Shown: in pieces, positions 54,930 through 63,891 of the stretch
Layout of the letters: each line of letters starts with the position of its first letter
How positions within the stretch are numbered: position 1 is the stretch's first letter
Source: Symbiodinium sp. CCMP2592
Taxonomy: Eukaryota > Sar > Dinophyceae > Suessiales > Symbiodiniaceae
Assembly: GCA_905221615.1 (NCBI GenBank)
Contig: CAJNDT010005866.1
Span: 248,001-312,000, forward strand
Direction of reading: 5' to 3'
Length of the DNA stretch: 64,000 nucleotides
Translations under genes and position numbers: made by a program
The notes under the pieces: generated by a model
The model's database searches: none
Told to the model about the DNA's origin: nothing
Seen by the model: the letters and a program-made list of their open reading frames with translations, nothing else

Positions 54930-55643
54930 TGTAAGTAAGATCTTCAACAGCACCACAGCTTGGGTCGTGGTCTTCAACCTTACTTGGCTGTTTGTCTTGG
55001 TTTCAGGTAGGGGAATTGGTTAAGTTGCAGGCAAGTGGGGGCAGTGTTGGGCCCCGGTTGTCAGGGAGTAGGTCCATGCATGCGCCCATGTTTCGAGTTT
55101 TGGAGTTGAGGTCGCCGGAATTTCGGGCCCATGGCGGCTTGAAGCCTTGAGCTCTCCGAGGAAGCCGATAGCTTTCATTCCTACCCATTTTGACCCCCGA
55201 TGCCATGAAACCCAAAAAAAGAAACTAAAGAGTTGTTGTTGTGGTCAAGGTGCCTTCCTGGCTGCTTTTCGTCATTGTGATCATGGCTGCCGCTGCCTCA
55301 GCGCCGCAACTTTCGGGTTGAAGTAGGACGATGAAGGTCACCATGACGACTACTCCAGTATCCACCTCGTATCAGGTGTTCCGATTGTCCTCGCTTTTGG
55401 CCTGTTGCCAGTGGTTTCGTTCCGACCAGCTTTCGGATTTACTGTTCTATGGCTGTTGCTATGACCATCACAAGAACAAAGTCTTACTATGAGTAGGATC
55501 ATGATGACGCTTATCCTTCGGCGTAGGGTGAAGAGGTACTGACCTTGAGTTGGCCCTCTGAATTCCGATCTCGAGCTCATTTTCGGCTTCGGATCCGGGA
55601 AGCATTTAGGGCAGTCAACCCTAAACCCTAAGCCCTACTTAAA
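54930..55643. other. No supported gene
   Basis: Sequence without a recognised family. Short frames on both strands lack supporting signals. Confidence 0.45.
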
Positions 55644-55751
55644 GGATCATGGGACTTAGTAACTAGGGTTACAAGTAAGGTAACTATACTTATAACTACT
55701 TATAACCCCAATTAAGGTACTTATAACCTTACTTACTAAGTCCCATGATCC
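55644..55751. mobile_element. MITE-like hairpin, family I, perfect 19-bp arms
   Basis: 108 bp. GGATCATGGGACTTAGTAA (55644-55662) pairs exactly with TTACTAAGTCCCATGATCC (55733-55751). The centre has repeated ACTTATAAC words. Confidence 0.8.
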
Positions 55752-55863
55752 TCCAAGTAGATGCCCGGCTTTGAAGTATGTTCCAGGGGGCAACTGCTAA
55801 GGCGCTACAAGAAAGTTTCGCAGCCACAATCCAGAAAAGCCCTGCAATCAGCAAGAAACTCTG

Positions 55864-55945
55864 AAGCCCTAAACCCTAAACCCGAAACCGAAATCCTAAA
55901 CCCCAAACCCGAAACCCTAACCCCAAACCCTAAACCCCAAATGCT
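55864..55945. repeat. CCCTAAAC telomere-type repeats (degenerate)
   Basis: About nine imperfect units of CCCTAAA / CCCGAAA. Confidence 0.85.
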
Positions 55946-56063
55946 CCGTTGACAGCCTTTTAACTCGCATGGCTCGGTCAACCGCCCCGTGCAGGCACTC
56001 ATCTTCCAAACAGGAAGAGTGAACTTGAAGGCGGATTTTCGGTTGAGGGCCCAGGGCTTCAAC

Positions 56064-56156
56064 AATAGGGAACTGAGTAATTACCTATACTATTTTGGGG
56101 GGGTGGTTGTACTGTAATTCTAGTATATATTCTGTCGAATCATTAAGGCCTCTATA
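56064..56156. mobile_element. MITE-like hairpin, family A copy 5
   Basis: Shares ATTACCTATACTATTTTGGG and the right-end ATTAAGGCCTCTATA with the other copies. The left arm is decayed. Confidence 0.65.
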
Positions 56157-56345
56157 GTAGGATGCCACAGTTGGGGCTTTAGGCTTAGAGTCTTTATGGC
56201 TTTCAGGGGTTTCGGGCTCTAGGCAGCCCGAAGGCGCAGCTTTAGAGTTGTCGGGTTTGGGGAGGCAGAAGGCAGAAAAGTATGCCTTGTAGTCTGCTGT
56301 AGGCTTTGCTGTGGTGAAAACTTGGGAGCGCAGGGGTTTCGTTTT

Positions 56346-56534
56346 ATGAAGAACGAATTCCGGGTTGTTGCAATCTTTACTCTTTACTGTTGTTCCGTTT
56401 GGGCACTTGAGGCAGCGACCCATAAATATGAAAATTCGCAATTCGACTATCGGCTTCTGGAGTTGTACGCACGAGCTGTAGGAGTCGAGGCAGGAATCAT
56501 CAACCCGAATAAAGCCCTAGTTCTAGAATCCTAG
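56346..56534 (+). CDS. Candidate small secreted peptide or first exon
   Basis: ATG at 56346, 62 codons, TAG at 56532-56534. The first ~22 residues (Lys-Asn then a hydrophobic run ending in a small residue) resemble a signal peptide. The rest is polar and unmatched. It might be a complete small protein or an exon of the gene that includes 56998-57141. Confidence 0.25.
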   Translation: MKNEFRVVAIFTLYCCSVWALEAATHKYENSQFDYRLLELYARAVGVEAGIINPNKALVLES

Positions 56535-56681
56535 CCCCCATCGCGGTCCAAGCCTTCCTTCCGTCGCTTTCTTACTGGAGAGGTCATCCGGAAAGCATGC
56601 AACCTCGGGGAAGAGGCGCTGCCGTGGGCCGTTCTGGCTAATTCAGATCCTCCTGCTTTTCAGGTCTGGTATATGTACATT

Positions 56682-56698
56682 GGTTTACATATATATAT

Positions 56699-56729
<31 letters not shown>

Positions 56730-56993
56730 CATACATACCTACCTACCCACATACATGCATGCATACATACATACGACATACACATCATGTATGTGCAGTA
56801 TGTGTACATGCACATACAGTATATCTACATATATAAATACACGGACATATGCATGTACATATCTGTGTATATATGTATATATGTACCCAGGTATGTGCGT
56901 CTGTATGTATGTAAGTATATATGTATGCAGCATGCATGTATGCATGCATATATGTATGCGTGTGTATAAATATCATATATATATATATATATC
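56682..56993. repeat. (TA)n / ACAT microsatellite
   Basis: TATA and ACATACAT runs. All frames across it are artefacts. Confidence 0.9.
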
Positions 56994-56997
56994 CCAG

Positions 56998-57141
56998 GTG
57001 GTTCTCGCAGACAGGAAGCAGAGGAAAATTGAAAGTAATATGAAAGAGGGTCGGGACGGGTGGGTGAAACAAAATTTCGCTCAAGCTGTAACAGCTTTCG
57101 CCAAAATGGCCACGGAGTATACAATCATTCGACATGAATCG
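56998..57141 (+). CDS. Candidate internal exon next to the DIRS-type element
   Basis: Bounded by a CCCAG acceptor (AG at 56996-56997) and a GTGAGT donor (57142). Exactly 48 codons, phase 0 on both sides, no stop. The composition is ordinary for a folded protein and the sequence differs sharply from the microsatellite before it. No family recognised. If real, the DIRS-type element sits, antisense, in or next to the following intron. Confidence 0.45.
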
Positions 57142-57260
57142 GTGAGTCAATCCCCTGACCGATTCGGTGTTTAAGTGAGATATGAAGTTGTCACTTCGCA
57201 CAAACAAGTGTGTGCTACACGACAACGAAATTCTCACACAAAGGCCATGAATCCCTGGCT

Positions 57261-57415
57261 GAAGCGGAGGTGTTTTCCAACTGCTTCCGCTTCGGTGGCG
57301 TTAAGTCTGCGCTTCGATCTTACAGATCGAAGTAGTCGATCTTACAGATCGGTGTTGATCTTTCCTTCCGCTGGGAGGACCGACTGGTTCCCATCGAGTG
57401 TGGTCGCGTCCTCCC
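57261..57415. other. Cluster of hairpins downstream of the last DIRS-type ORF
   Basis: GAAGCGGA (57261-57268) pairs with TCCGCTTC (57286-57293). CTTCGATCTTACAGATCGAAG (57312-57332) is a 9-bp-stem hairpin, and CGATCTTACAGATCG (57337-57351) repeats its core. GGGAGGAC (57373-57380) pairs with GTCCTCCC (57408-57415). On the minus strand these lie just after the stop at 57445 and could be part of the 3' untranslated or terminal region. Confidence 0.6.
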
Positions 57416-57444
57416 ATCGCAGGCGAACGCCACTCGAAAGAACA

Positions 57445-60400
57445 TTAACGTAACATCGAAAGCAAATGGTCGTGCAATCGGTGAATTTCGGGTAAGTCGG
57501 AAAAACCCGTCGAGGAAGCAAAATGAATATCTCCTATGATCTTCGCAGCTCTACTCGTCAGTGCATTGAGAGGTAAATCGAGTTTAGTCCAGCTCTCAGA
57601 CTCCGGAACGTTCTCAAAGCGGCTGATCCCGTCGGAGATGTTCGCCTTGGTGGGTACCCGCTCAAGTCGATGTGCAATACTGCGTCGATTGTGCCAAGTC
57701 CAATGTGCCGCAATGAGGCAATTCAAAGGTTGATGTTTGCCAACGCCCTTGAGCAGGGCATGTCGGGAGGCTTCGTTGTCACAGCATTGAACGTAGAACT
57801 GATCCAGCCATGGTTCGAAGACCAACGGTGCCAGTATCGCTACCCATGCTTCGAGAAGGTAGATGAAGGCCTGGTCGGAGGCAAACTGTCGAACAAGTAG
57901 TGAAGGCAGACGACCCTGGAAGTAGGCGGCGGTTCGCACGTCACCGTGGTGGAAGCAAACCGCCGCCCAGCCGTTTTCGATGTCGGACGTCGACTTCGAG
58001 TCCCAATTAGGGATGTCGCTGTCTCCCGGCTTGTAGATGGTGGAGCCAAGCCGGAAGTATGCGTCCGTATAGATGACGCTGTATGTCGGCTTGGTCGGTG
58101 TGCGTGGTATCGTCATTGGTCGGCAGTGCTGTATGATGTCCTTGAGGGCTAGTAGTGATGAGCGTGTAGGCTTGTCGAGGGCATGTGAATAGGAGTGAGC
58201 TCGAGAATAAAGTGCCTTCAAGGCCGCTCGACCCACCTTGCCAAATAGTCTCCCAGTCAGGAAGTTGCACTTCCCGGCCATCTTCCTGGCTTGCTCGGGG
58301 GACAGTGACGAAGTAGTCAGGTGTGTATCGATTTGTCTACACATGTTTTCGACTCTCTTCGGGCAAGGTGTGAGGACCAAGTTGTTGTCGTCGGATGAAA
58401 TGATGACTCCTTGTATACGATGTGCTGTTTGCGGTGGTTGGCGTTTACTGGGCTTCATCGATATCTGGAGACATCCGTTGTACTCCTCGAAGGACTCGAA
58501 GCTGCCTTTGGCGAGGTCGGAGTCCTCCATGGATCCGTAGTCGTCGACGTAGTGCATGGCCGGAGACAAGATCATCGTTCGGCTGCAGGCCACGAGAATG
58601 TCGCCGAATCGATTGTAAGACCAGACACTTGCGGCCGATCCGAAAAGAAGGACATTGTGGCTCCACAGCGTTGGGCCGTCCGGGGTCAACAACATCACAT
58701 AGGCTTCTCGAGGATCACGAAGTGGAAGTTGGCGATAAGCCCCGTCGTGGTCATGTCCCCAAACAGACAAGGGTTTCGAGTGATCGGTTCGGAGTGTGGC
58801 GAGTCCCAAGGAAATAAAGTGGTCGGGTGTGTGATGGTACGGCTGGTCGTGCATGGTGCAGGTCGCATTGTGGCCACTCCGGCGCCAATCCTCGCCCCGT
58901 CTGACTTTGTTGTTGCCGTCGCTGCCGGTCTGTTCGATGCTGAAAGCCATGGCGATGTAGGGATCGGAGTGTGGTAGTGGTAACAGGGTTCGATGTTTCC
59001 CTTTGGGTGGTACCGTGGCGGCACGGGGCCACCAGTCGGGGGCCTGATACGGTCCGTTCATGCGTCCCATGTCGACTTCGGCCAGGATTTCGTCCAGCAT
59101 CAGTTCCCAATGTTCGTCGATGGAATTCTTCTCGATCTTGTCGTGGATGTACTGTCGGTTCTTGTCACCAAACTCGTCGATCGGTGTGGGTTCGAGGTAT
59201 TTAAGGTCCTGTCGAACGTGCCAGTTGATGCCTGGGGTCAACTTGCCCATCAAGGGGAAACCTTCGGAGAGTTCGCGATAGATCAACTCTGTTTGTGGGT
59301 ATTGAATCAGTCGTAGTAAGTGAACGAGTACTGGGATCTGTGTGACCGAATCCTTGTGTCGATATGCTCGTTGTACGTGTTCTGGGAGTGTGTGATACCA
59401 AGCCATGGTGTGATCCTCCATGTCTTCGACGAGCTCGCGGATGTCATCGATGATCGCTTTCTGGAAATCTACGAGTGGGTGAAACACATGTCGATGTTGT
59501 AAACACCACTCGAGGGTAGGATCCAGCGTCTTCGGGGACAAGTGTGTATCACGATGAAGTGCCCAATCGAGGTGTTCCGTCCAGGAGAACTGAGGCATGT
59601 AGTCGTGTGTCGTGGAACGTGGAGGAGGACCGAAAGGGACTTTGTGGTGTAGCCACAAGGCAGTAATCTGCTGGAGAGCCGAAGATCGTGGTGTGTCGGG
59701 GATGGTCGCGTTGACGGTCCCGAGAAGCAGCAGGAACATGATCCAAACTGCCGTGGGGAGATGCCAGGAGTTGCCCAAAGCCACGCATCGTTTGGTTTCG
59801 TCGCCCCGGGCGAGTGTGGCGGTGTAGTCCAGCGGTAGACCCTGAAGTTGTTCTCGAAGTGTAGCAGGTGCAGTAGACCATGTGCCATCGGGTAGTGTCA
59901 CCAAGAACTGCTCCTCGTACTGCCACACAGGGTATCGACGATTGTCCTGTTCCCATCGTTGCCACGCGTCATGTGAAGTCGAGCGATCTCGGAGATGTTT
60001 AGGCGGGTCTCGGCCCGTAGTCGATGTTGATGGTGTAGTCAAGCAATGGAAAAGTTTCTTGTCGTTATGGAGACATGGGGGAAGGGAGTAGTCCTTCGTC
60101 TTGATGTGTGCCTGCAATTCCGTAGCGATCGGGTTGTGTAGGCGGTGCCATTCTCCCTCGAGTTTCCAGTCCAAGGACCAAGGTGTGAGTCGTGGGAGGC
60201 GTTCTTCGATGATGTTCCAAGGGATCGATGTCCACCACAGCCGCTTCCGGTGCATGATTCCGGCGTCGGCTGCATCGACGACTATGGGGTCCATACTCAG
60301 TGGCGATGTGAGCTCAAGCAAGTTGTCGTGAACATCTGGGTGAGGGACCACGTTCTCGAAGATCGTTTCAATGGCGATGCCGGTGAAGCGTTTGCGGAGT

Positions 60401-60768
60401 TGGTGTTCGATGCCCACCATGTGACTGAAAAGCCAACCAGATGTGCCCTCGGAGCCTGGGGGTCGGTGACGCAAGTTCGAAAAATCGGGGCAAGGTGGTC
60501 CAGCGGTGATCACCATGATGTATTGTTGATGGAGAGTAGCAGCATCGATGTGTTCCGCGACGGTCTCGATGTCGAACTGTGTCACGTCCCCCATTTGTAT
60601 GGATCCGAAGTGTTGTGAGGTAAACTGTGCACATTCGAGGTCGATCTCCCAAGACAGGGTCAGGAGAATGTGCCCATTGATTCGTCGTAGTGCTTCGGAG
60701 GCAATCCCGATACCATCGAAGAAGGACAGGTGCACCACTGGCAAGGTGCCGACCAGCTCGTAGCACAA
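57445..60768 (-). CDS. DNMT3-like C5 cytosine methyltransferase fused to reverse transcriptase and RNase H
   Basis: 1107 residues. Residues ~10-345 form a cytosine-5 methyltransferase with all key motifs: FDGIG 17-21 (SAM), GPPCPDFS 90-97 with the nucleophile Cys93, ENV 138-140, RKR 174-176 and GNSWHLP 332-338. The spacing around ENVV and the HRKRLWW segment is closest to DNMT3. Residues ~590-850 are a reverse transcriptase (Asp673 in DHDGAY, YVDD 740-743). RNase H follows (Asp902, Glu973, Asp997, Asp1046). No catalytic residue is missing, so the copy could be active. The N-terminal enzyme may methylate newly made element DNA; that is inference, in line with a published report that dinoflagellate retrotransposon methyltransferases act on CG sites. 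Confidence 0.93.
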   Translation of the reverse strand: MCYELVGTLPVVHLSFFDGIGIASEALRRINGHILLTLSWEIDLECAQFTSQHFGSIQMGDVTQFDIETVAEHIDAATLHQQYIMVITAGPPCPDFSNLRHRPPGSEGTSGWLFSHMVGIEHQLRKRFTGIAIETIFENVVPHPDVHDNLLELTSPLSMDPIVVDAADAGIMHRKRLWWTSIPWNIIEERLPRLTPWSLDWKLEGEWHRLHNPIATELQAHIKTKDYSLPPCLHNDKKLFHCLTTPSTSTTGRDPPKHLRDRSTSHDAWQRWEQDNRRYPVWQYEEQFLVTLPDGTWSTAPATLREQLQGLPLDYTATLARGDETKRCVALGNSWHLPTAVWIMFLLLLGTVNATIPDTPRSSALQQITALWLHHKVPFGPPPRSTTHDYMPQFSWTEHLDWALHRDTHLSPKTLDPTLEWCLQHRHVFHPLVDFQKAIIDDIRELVEDMEDHTMAWYHTLPEHVQRAYRHKDSVTQIPVLVHLLRLIQYPQTELIYRELSEGFPLMGKLTPGINWHVRQDLKYLEPTPIDEFGDKNRQYIHDKIEKNSIDEHWELMLDEILAEVDMGRMNGPYQAPDWWPRAATVPPKGKHRTLLPLPHSDPYIAMAFSIEQTGSDGNNKVRRGEDWRRSGHNATCTMHDQPYHHTPDHFISLGLATLRTDHSKPLSVWGHDHDGAYRQLPLRDPREAYVMLLTPDGPTLWSHNVLLFGSAASVWSYNRFGDILVACSRTMILSPAMHYVDDYGSMEDSDLAKGSFESFEEYNGCLQISMKPSKRQPPQTAHRIQGVIISSDDNNLVLTPCPKRVENMCRQIDTHLTTSSLSPEQARKMAGKCNFLTGRLFGKVGRAALKALYSRAHSYSHALDKPTRSSLLALKDIIQHCRPMTIPRTPTKPTYSVIYTDAYFRLGSTIYKPGDSDIPNWDSKSTSDIENGWAAVCFHHGDVRTAAYFQGRLPSLLVRQFASDQAFIYLLEAWVAILAPLVFEPWLDQFYVQCCDNEASRHALLKGVGKHQPLNCLIAAHWTWHNRRSIAHRLERVPTKANISDGISRFENVPESESWTKLDLPLNALTSRAAKIIGDIHFASSTGFSDLPEIHRLHDHLLSMLR

Positions 60769-60843
60769 TGTACAAGTTCGGTCGTGTAACTCTGTCGGTC
60801 GATGGTCGGCTCCAGGGTCGGCAGACCCTGGGCCGTGCTGTCC

Positions 60844-62313
60844 CTATTTCTTGCCGGACTTACCGGCTTTGCCCTTCTTGCCGGCGCCTTTCGAGCCTTT
60901 GTCTCCCTTCATGTTCCAAGGAGGTCGTGGTTGAGATACATGAGGAGCCGGGTTCAGTGGCAGGGTCGGTGATGGTGTCGGAGTAAGGAAAGTCGGCGTC
61001 GTAGGAGATGTCCATGCTTGTGTCGGGGTGGCTTGCCAAGAAGACATGGCCTGTGTAGTCCACGTAGGTGTCGAAGGTTGCCATGGGCGCCATTGTGTGG
61101 TCGTATTGGACCAGGATTGTCGATATCGACGTCCTTGTCCTGGAGGTGACCACTTCTGCTGATATCCTTTTCCTTTCCCTTTCGGGGTTTGTTCGGCGCC
61201 TTTGCCGAATCGCTGCTTCTTCGACAGCGGTTGTTGTATGACGTCGTTGACTCTAGTGAGGTCGTTGATGAGGTCGTCGGTGATCGCTTGGAAGGTCTCG
61301 TTAGATCGCATGCGCATGGCGATGTCCCAAGAGAATTCTTCCCATAGGCTTTTAACGTTGTTAATGCGTTGTGAATGTTTGCGTACGAGACGAATGAACC
61401 AATCGACGTATTTGTTGACGACCGTCTCGGAGGCATACTTGATGAGGATCCATGCCCATCGGATTGCCTCGATCGCGTCTATAAGCATCCATTGTCCTCG
61501 CACATCCCACTCATCGTGTGACTTCTCGGTGATGTTATTGCGCTCGTCGAGGACCAGTTTCTTCTCGTGCGTGTCCTTCTTCCTGGCCGAGTTGATCGTG
61601 TCGAAGCTGGTCCAGATCCGTTGTGACACTATCTCGCCTAGTGCCGTGGCGGTGTACATCTTCGATGTATGGTGCTCGTGATACATCCGAGCGAGCACTT
61701 TCTCCGCCCCGACGAGATTCTTCTCGGGGAACTGTCGTCGTTCGCCGTCCACGGTGATGCAATTGTAATCCTCGACCAGTTTGTTGTAGACACCCGTCGG
61801 GAGAGTCTTGGGGACGACGTCTTTGTCGGTGTGGGACGAAGTAGTAGTAGTCGGGAAGGTCGGGGAAGCTGAAGGTGTCGGAGTTGTTGTAGCAGTATGG
61901 TAAGCGAGTCGTGCAGACTGAGTGAGTACCATCCACTGGGCGGTGAGGGCGTCTTCGTCGGTGTCATCCCCGAGCTTGAACTCCGCGCCCCCTGCCCGAG
62001 CGCCCGCCTTAAGCTTCGTGATCACATCTTTGATGCTCGCGTCATCCTTGAGGTACGTGCCGATGGTCGCATGCGACTTCAAGCCGAGTTTGGCCAAGTA
62101 TCGGGCTACAACGTCTGTGGTCAGGTCGATGCCCGCTAAGTCGGCCGCGTCCTGAAGTGGATTGCTCATGTTCGTCGAGAGATTTGGACTCGGGCAGAAA
62201 TTGCTCTTATGAAGGTCAGGCTGACGTGACATGTCTTCGGTGGCAACTCGAGGTGACATGAGGTCTGCATCGAGCTTTTTGCATTCGGATGATCGGGACG
62301 AAGCCGATGACAC
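60844..62313 (-). CDS. Gag-like protein of the DIRS-type element
   Basis: 489 residues from the first Met. A second Met at residue 49 (codon 62169-62167), ahead of a compact helical domain, is a plausible alternative start. The middle is helical, with a Trp-rich segment near 265-310. The C-terminus is Gln/Thr/Pro/Trp-rich and ends in a Gly/Lys-rich basic tail (Lys-Gly-Asp-Lys-Gly... to Lys-Lys), which would suit RNA binding. There is no CCHC knuckle. The Gag assignment rests on position between recombinase and RT, size and the basic tail, not on a recognised domain. Confidence 0.7.
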   Translation of the reverse strand: MSSASSRSSECKKLDADLMSPRVATEDMSRQPDLHKSNFCPSPNLSTNMSNPLQDAADLAGIDLTTDVVARYLAKLGLKSHATIGTYLKDDASIKDVITKLKAGARAGGAEFKLGDDTDEDALTAQWMVLTQSARLAYHTATTTPTPSASPTFPTTTTSSHTDKDVVPKTLPTGVYNKLVEDYNCITVDGERRQFPEKNLVGAEKVLARMYHEHHTSKMYTATALGEIVSQRIWTSFDTINSARKKDTHEKKLVLDERNNITEKSHDEWDVRGQWMLIDAIEAIRWAWILIKYASETVVNKYVDWFIRLVRKHSQRINNVKSLWEEFSWDIAMRMRSNETFQAITDDLINDLTRVNDVIQQPLSKKQRFGKGAEQTPKGKGKGYQQKWSPPGQGRRYRQSWSNTTTQWRPWQPSTPTWTTQAMSSWQATPTQAWTSPTTPTFLTPTPSPTLPLNPAPHVSQPRPPWNMKGDKGSKGAGKKGKAGKSGKK

Positions 62314-62340
62314 GTCGCCGAGGCGGAAGTCAGTCGAACA

Positions 62341-63891
62341 TCAGTCCTCATCCTCGTCGGGCTGTGCGTCGGCGAAGGCTTGTGCCTCGCGTAATCTGAA
62401 ACATCGTTTGCATTTCGGGCCTGATGGTTCGCGATACTCGCGGCGATGCGGTGCGAAGCCGTATGGCCATCCGCAAATTGTGTGCCAATGTGCGTTATCG
62501 CAGGATGATTCGGAAATTCCCGGCAAGTGCACAACCTTAGTTAAGGAGTTCACAACCCAGAATTTGGTGCGGAGAGTCTCGAGGTATTGTGCAACCATCT
62601 CACGGACTTGTTCGGGCTTGTTCGGGGTGTCGGGCCTGTGGAACTCGTCGCCTCGGTGCAAGGGGGACTCTTGCACATAAACTTTGATAGCATCACTGCC
62701 CCATCGACCTATCAGTTGAACGGTGTCCAGTGGGAAACCTCGTCGTGTGAGCATCTGAGAGCCAGATACTCGACAGACATGCTCGCAGAACCGATCGAGT
62801 AAGGCTCCGTTCGGTCCCATGCGAGTCATCGAGGTCCCAGTAGCAGAGATCACAGAGCGAAAGATGTCGATGGTCTGATGATGATCAAGTGGTTGTCCGT
62901 CCGTGCCAGGAAAGAGGGGGCCGTCTCGAGAGCATCCCAGTGATTGTAGAAGGTCAAGATGTCGTTGTAGTGCGTGAAAGGGGCATAGTCGTGGAGAGGT
63001 CGAGCAGCAGCATGGGTGTGATCTGGTCACGCACAAACCCACGATGTCCGTCTTCGTGCATGGCAGGGTGATGAACGCGGTGCGTCCGGCGTGTGTGATC
63101 TCCACCCACGCCTGGCCGAAAGTCACCGAAGCTGCCTCGATGCCTCGTAGTAGCCACCAGCAGCAGATGATGACCATGTCCACTCGATGTCGTAGTCGTC
63201 GTGCCCATGGATGAGGACCATCGAAGTCTTCGTCTTCGGGTCGTACTGGTAGTCGGGCAATGTCCTCGACGACGAAGGAGTCCTTGAGTTTGGCAGGTCC
63301 TCGTCCCCGTTCGACGGCCCTTTCGACTTGTTGCATCTTGAGGCAGACTTCGGGTGGCACCGAGGTACAAGTCTGTGCCACGTGCTCTTGTCGGGCTTGG
63401 CTGAAGATCTGCTTCGCGGACTTGTAACCTCCAGATCGCAGACTGGCACCGATCGCGTTAACCAGTCGCACCGAGAGTGGCAACGGATCGAGGTCCCACG
63501 CATCGGCGAGAGCAGTCCAAAGCTTCCACCTCGAATCTCGAGACTTCTGTGTCGTCATCGCGTAGGTATTGGTCTGGAGGTCCTCCAAGGAAGCTCTTCG
63601 TTGTTCTGGTTTGGCTGCTTCGAGTGCCCTGGCTAGGGAACCTCGGGATGAAGGGTTACACCGAGGTAAATCTCGTCTCCGCACCGGCACGACTTCGCGT
63701 GGCATCGGTCTGCGATCGAGTGCCGACAGTAGTCTGTCTAGGTCAAGTCGGCTTGGGGCAATCTCCACGAGGACATTTTCGGACGTTCCTCGGAGTTTCT
63801 CGGGTGTATTGATCCCGCGTTTGGCCAACTCGGGTGCCAAAGCGGTCAAGTCGTGTGATCGCAGGAGCGCAATCACATCGGAGAACGACAT
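62341..63891 (-). CDS. Tyrosine recombinase of the DIRS-type element
   Basis: 516 residues. It would join the circular DNA copy of the element to the genome by strand exchange through a phosphotyrosine link. An N-terminal helical SAM-like domain (~1-50) and a basic core-binding region precede the catalytic domain (~225-420). The catalytic set is complete: Arg249 in LLRGIEA, Lys280 in the beta-hairpin CTKTD, His371-x-x-Arg374 in HVCR, Trp397 in GRWG, and nucleophile Tyr405 in KVYVQ. The C-terminus has Cys-x-x-Cys (GPKCKRC, ~494-497) that may bind zinc. It is the first frame of the element, 109 bp from the window end. Confidence 0.92.
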   Translation of the reverse strand: MSFSDVIALLRSHDLTALAPELAKRGINTPEKLRGTSENVLVEIAPSRLDLDRLLSALDRRPMPREVVPVRRRDLPRCNPSSRGSLARALEAAKPEQRRASLEDLQTNTYAMTTQKSRDSRWKLWTALADAWDLDPLPLSVRLVNAIGASLRSGGYKSAKQIFSQARQEHVAQTCTSVPPEVCLKMQQVERAVERGRGPAKLKDSFVVEDIARLPVRPEDEDFDGPHPWARRLRHRVDMVIICCWWLLRGIEAASVTFGQAWVEITHAGRTAFITLPCTKTDIVGLCVTRSHPCCCSTSPRLCPFHALQRHLDLLQSLGCSRDGPLFPGTDGQPLDHHQTIDIFRSVISATGTSMTRMGPNGALLDRFCEHVCRVSGSQMLTRRGFPLDTVQLIGRWGSDAIKVYVQESPLHRGDEFHRPDTPNKPEQVREMVAQYLETLRTKFWVVNSLTKVVHLPGISESSCDNAHWHTICGWPYGFAPHRREYREPSGPKCKRCFRLREAQAFADAQPDEDED

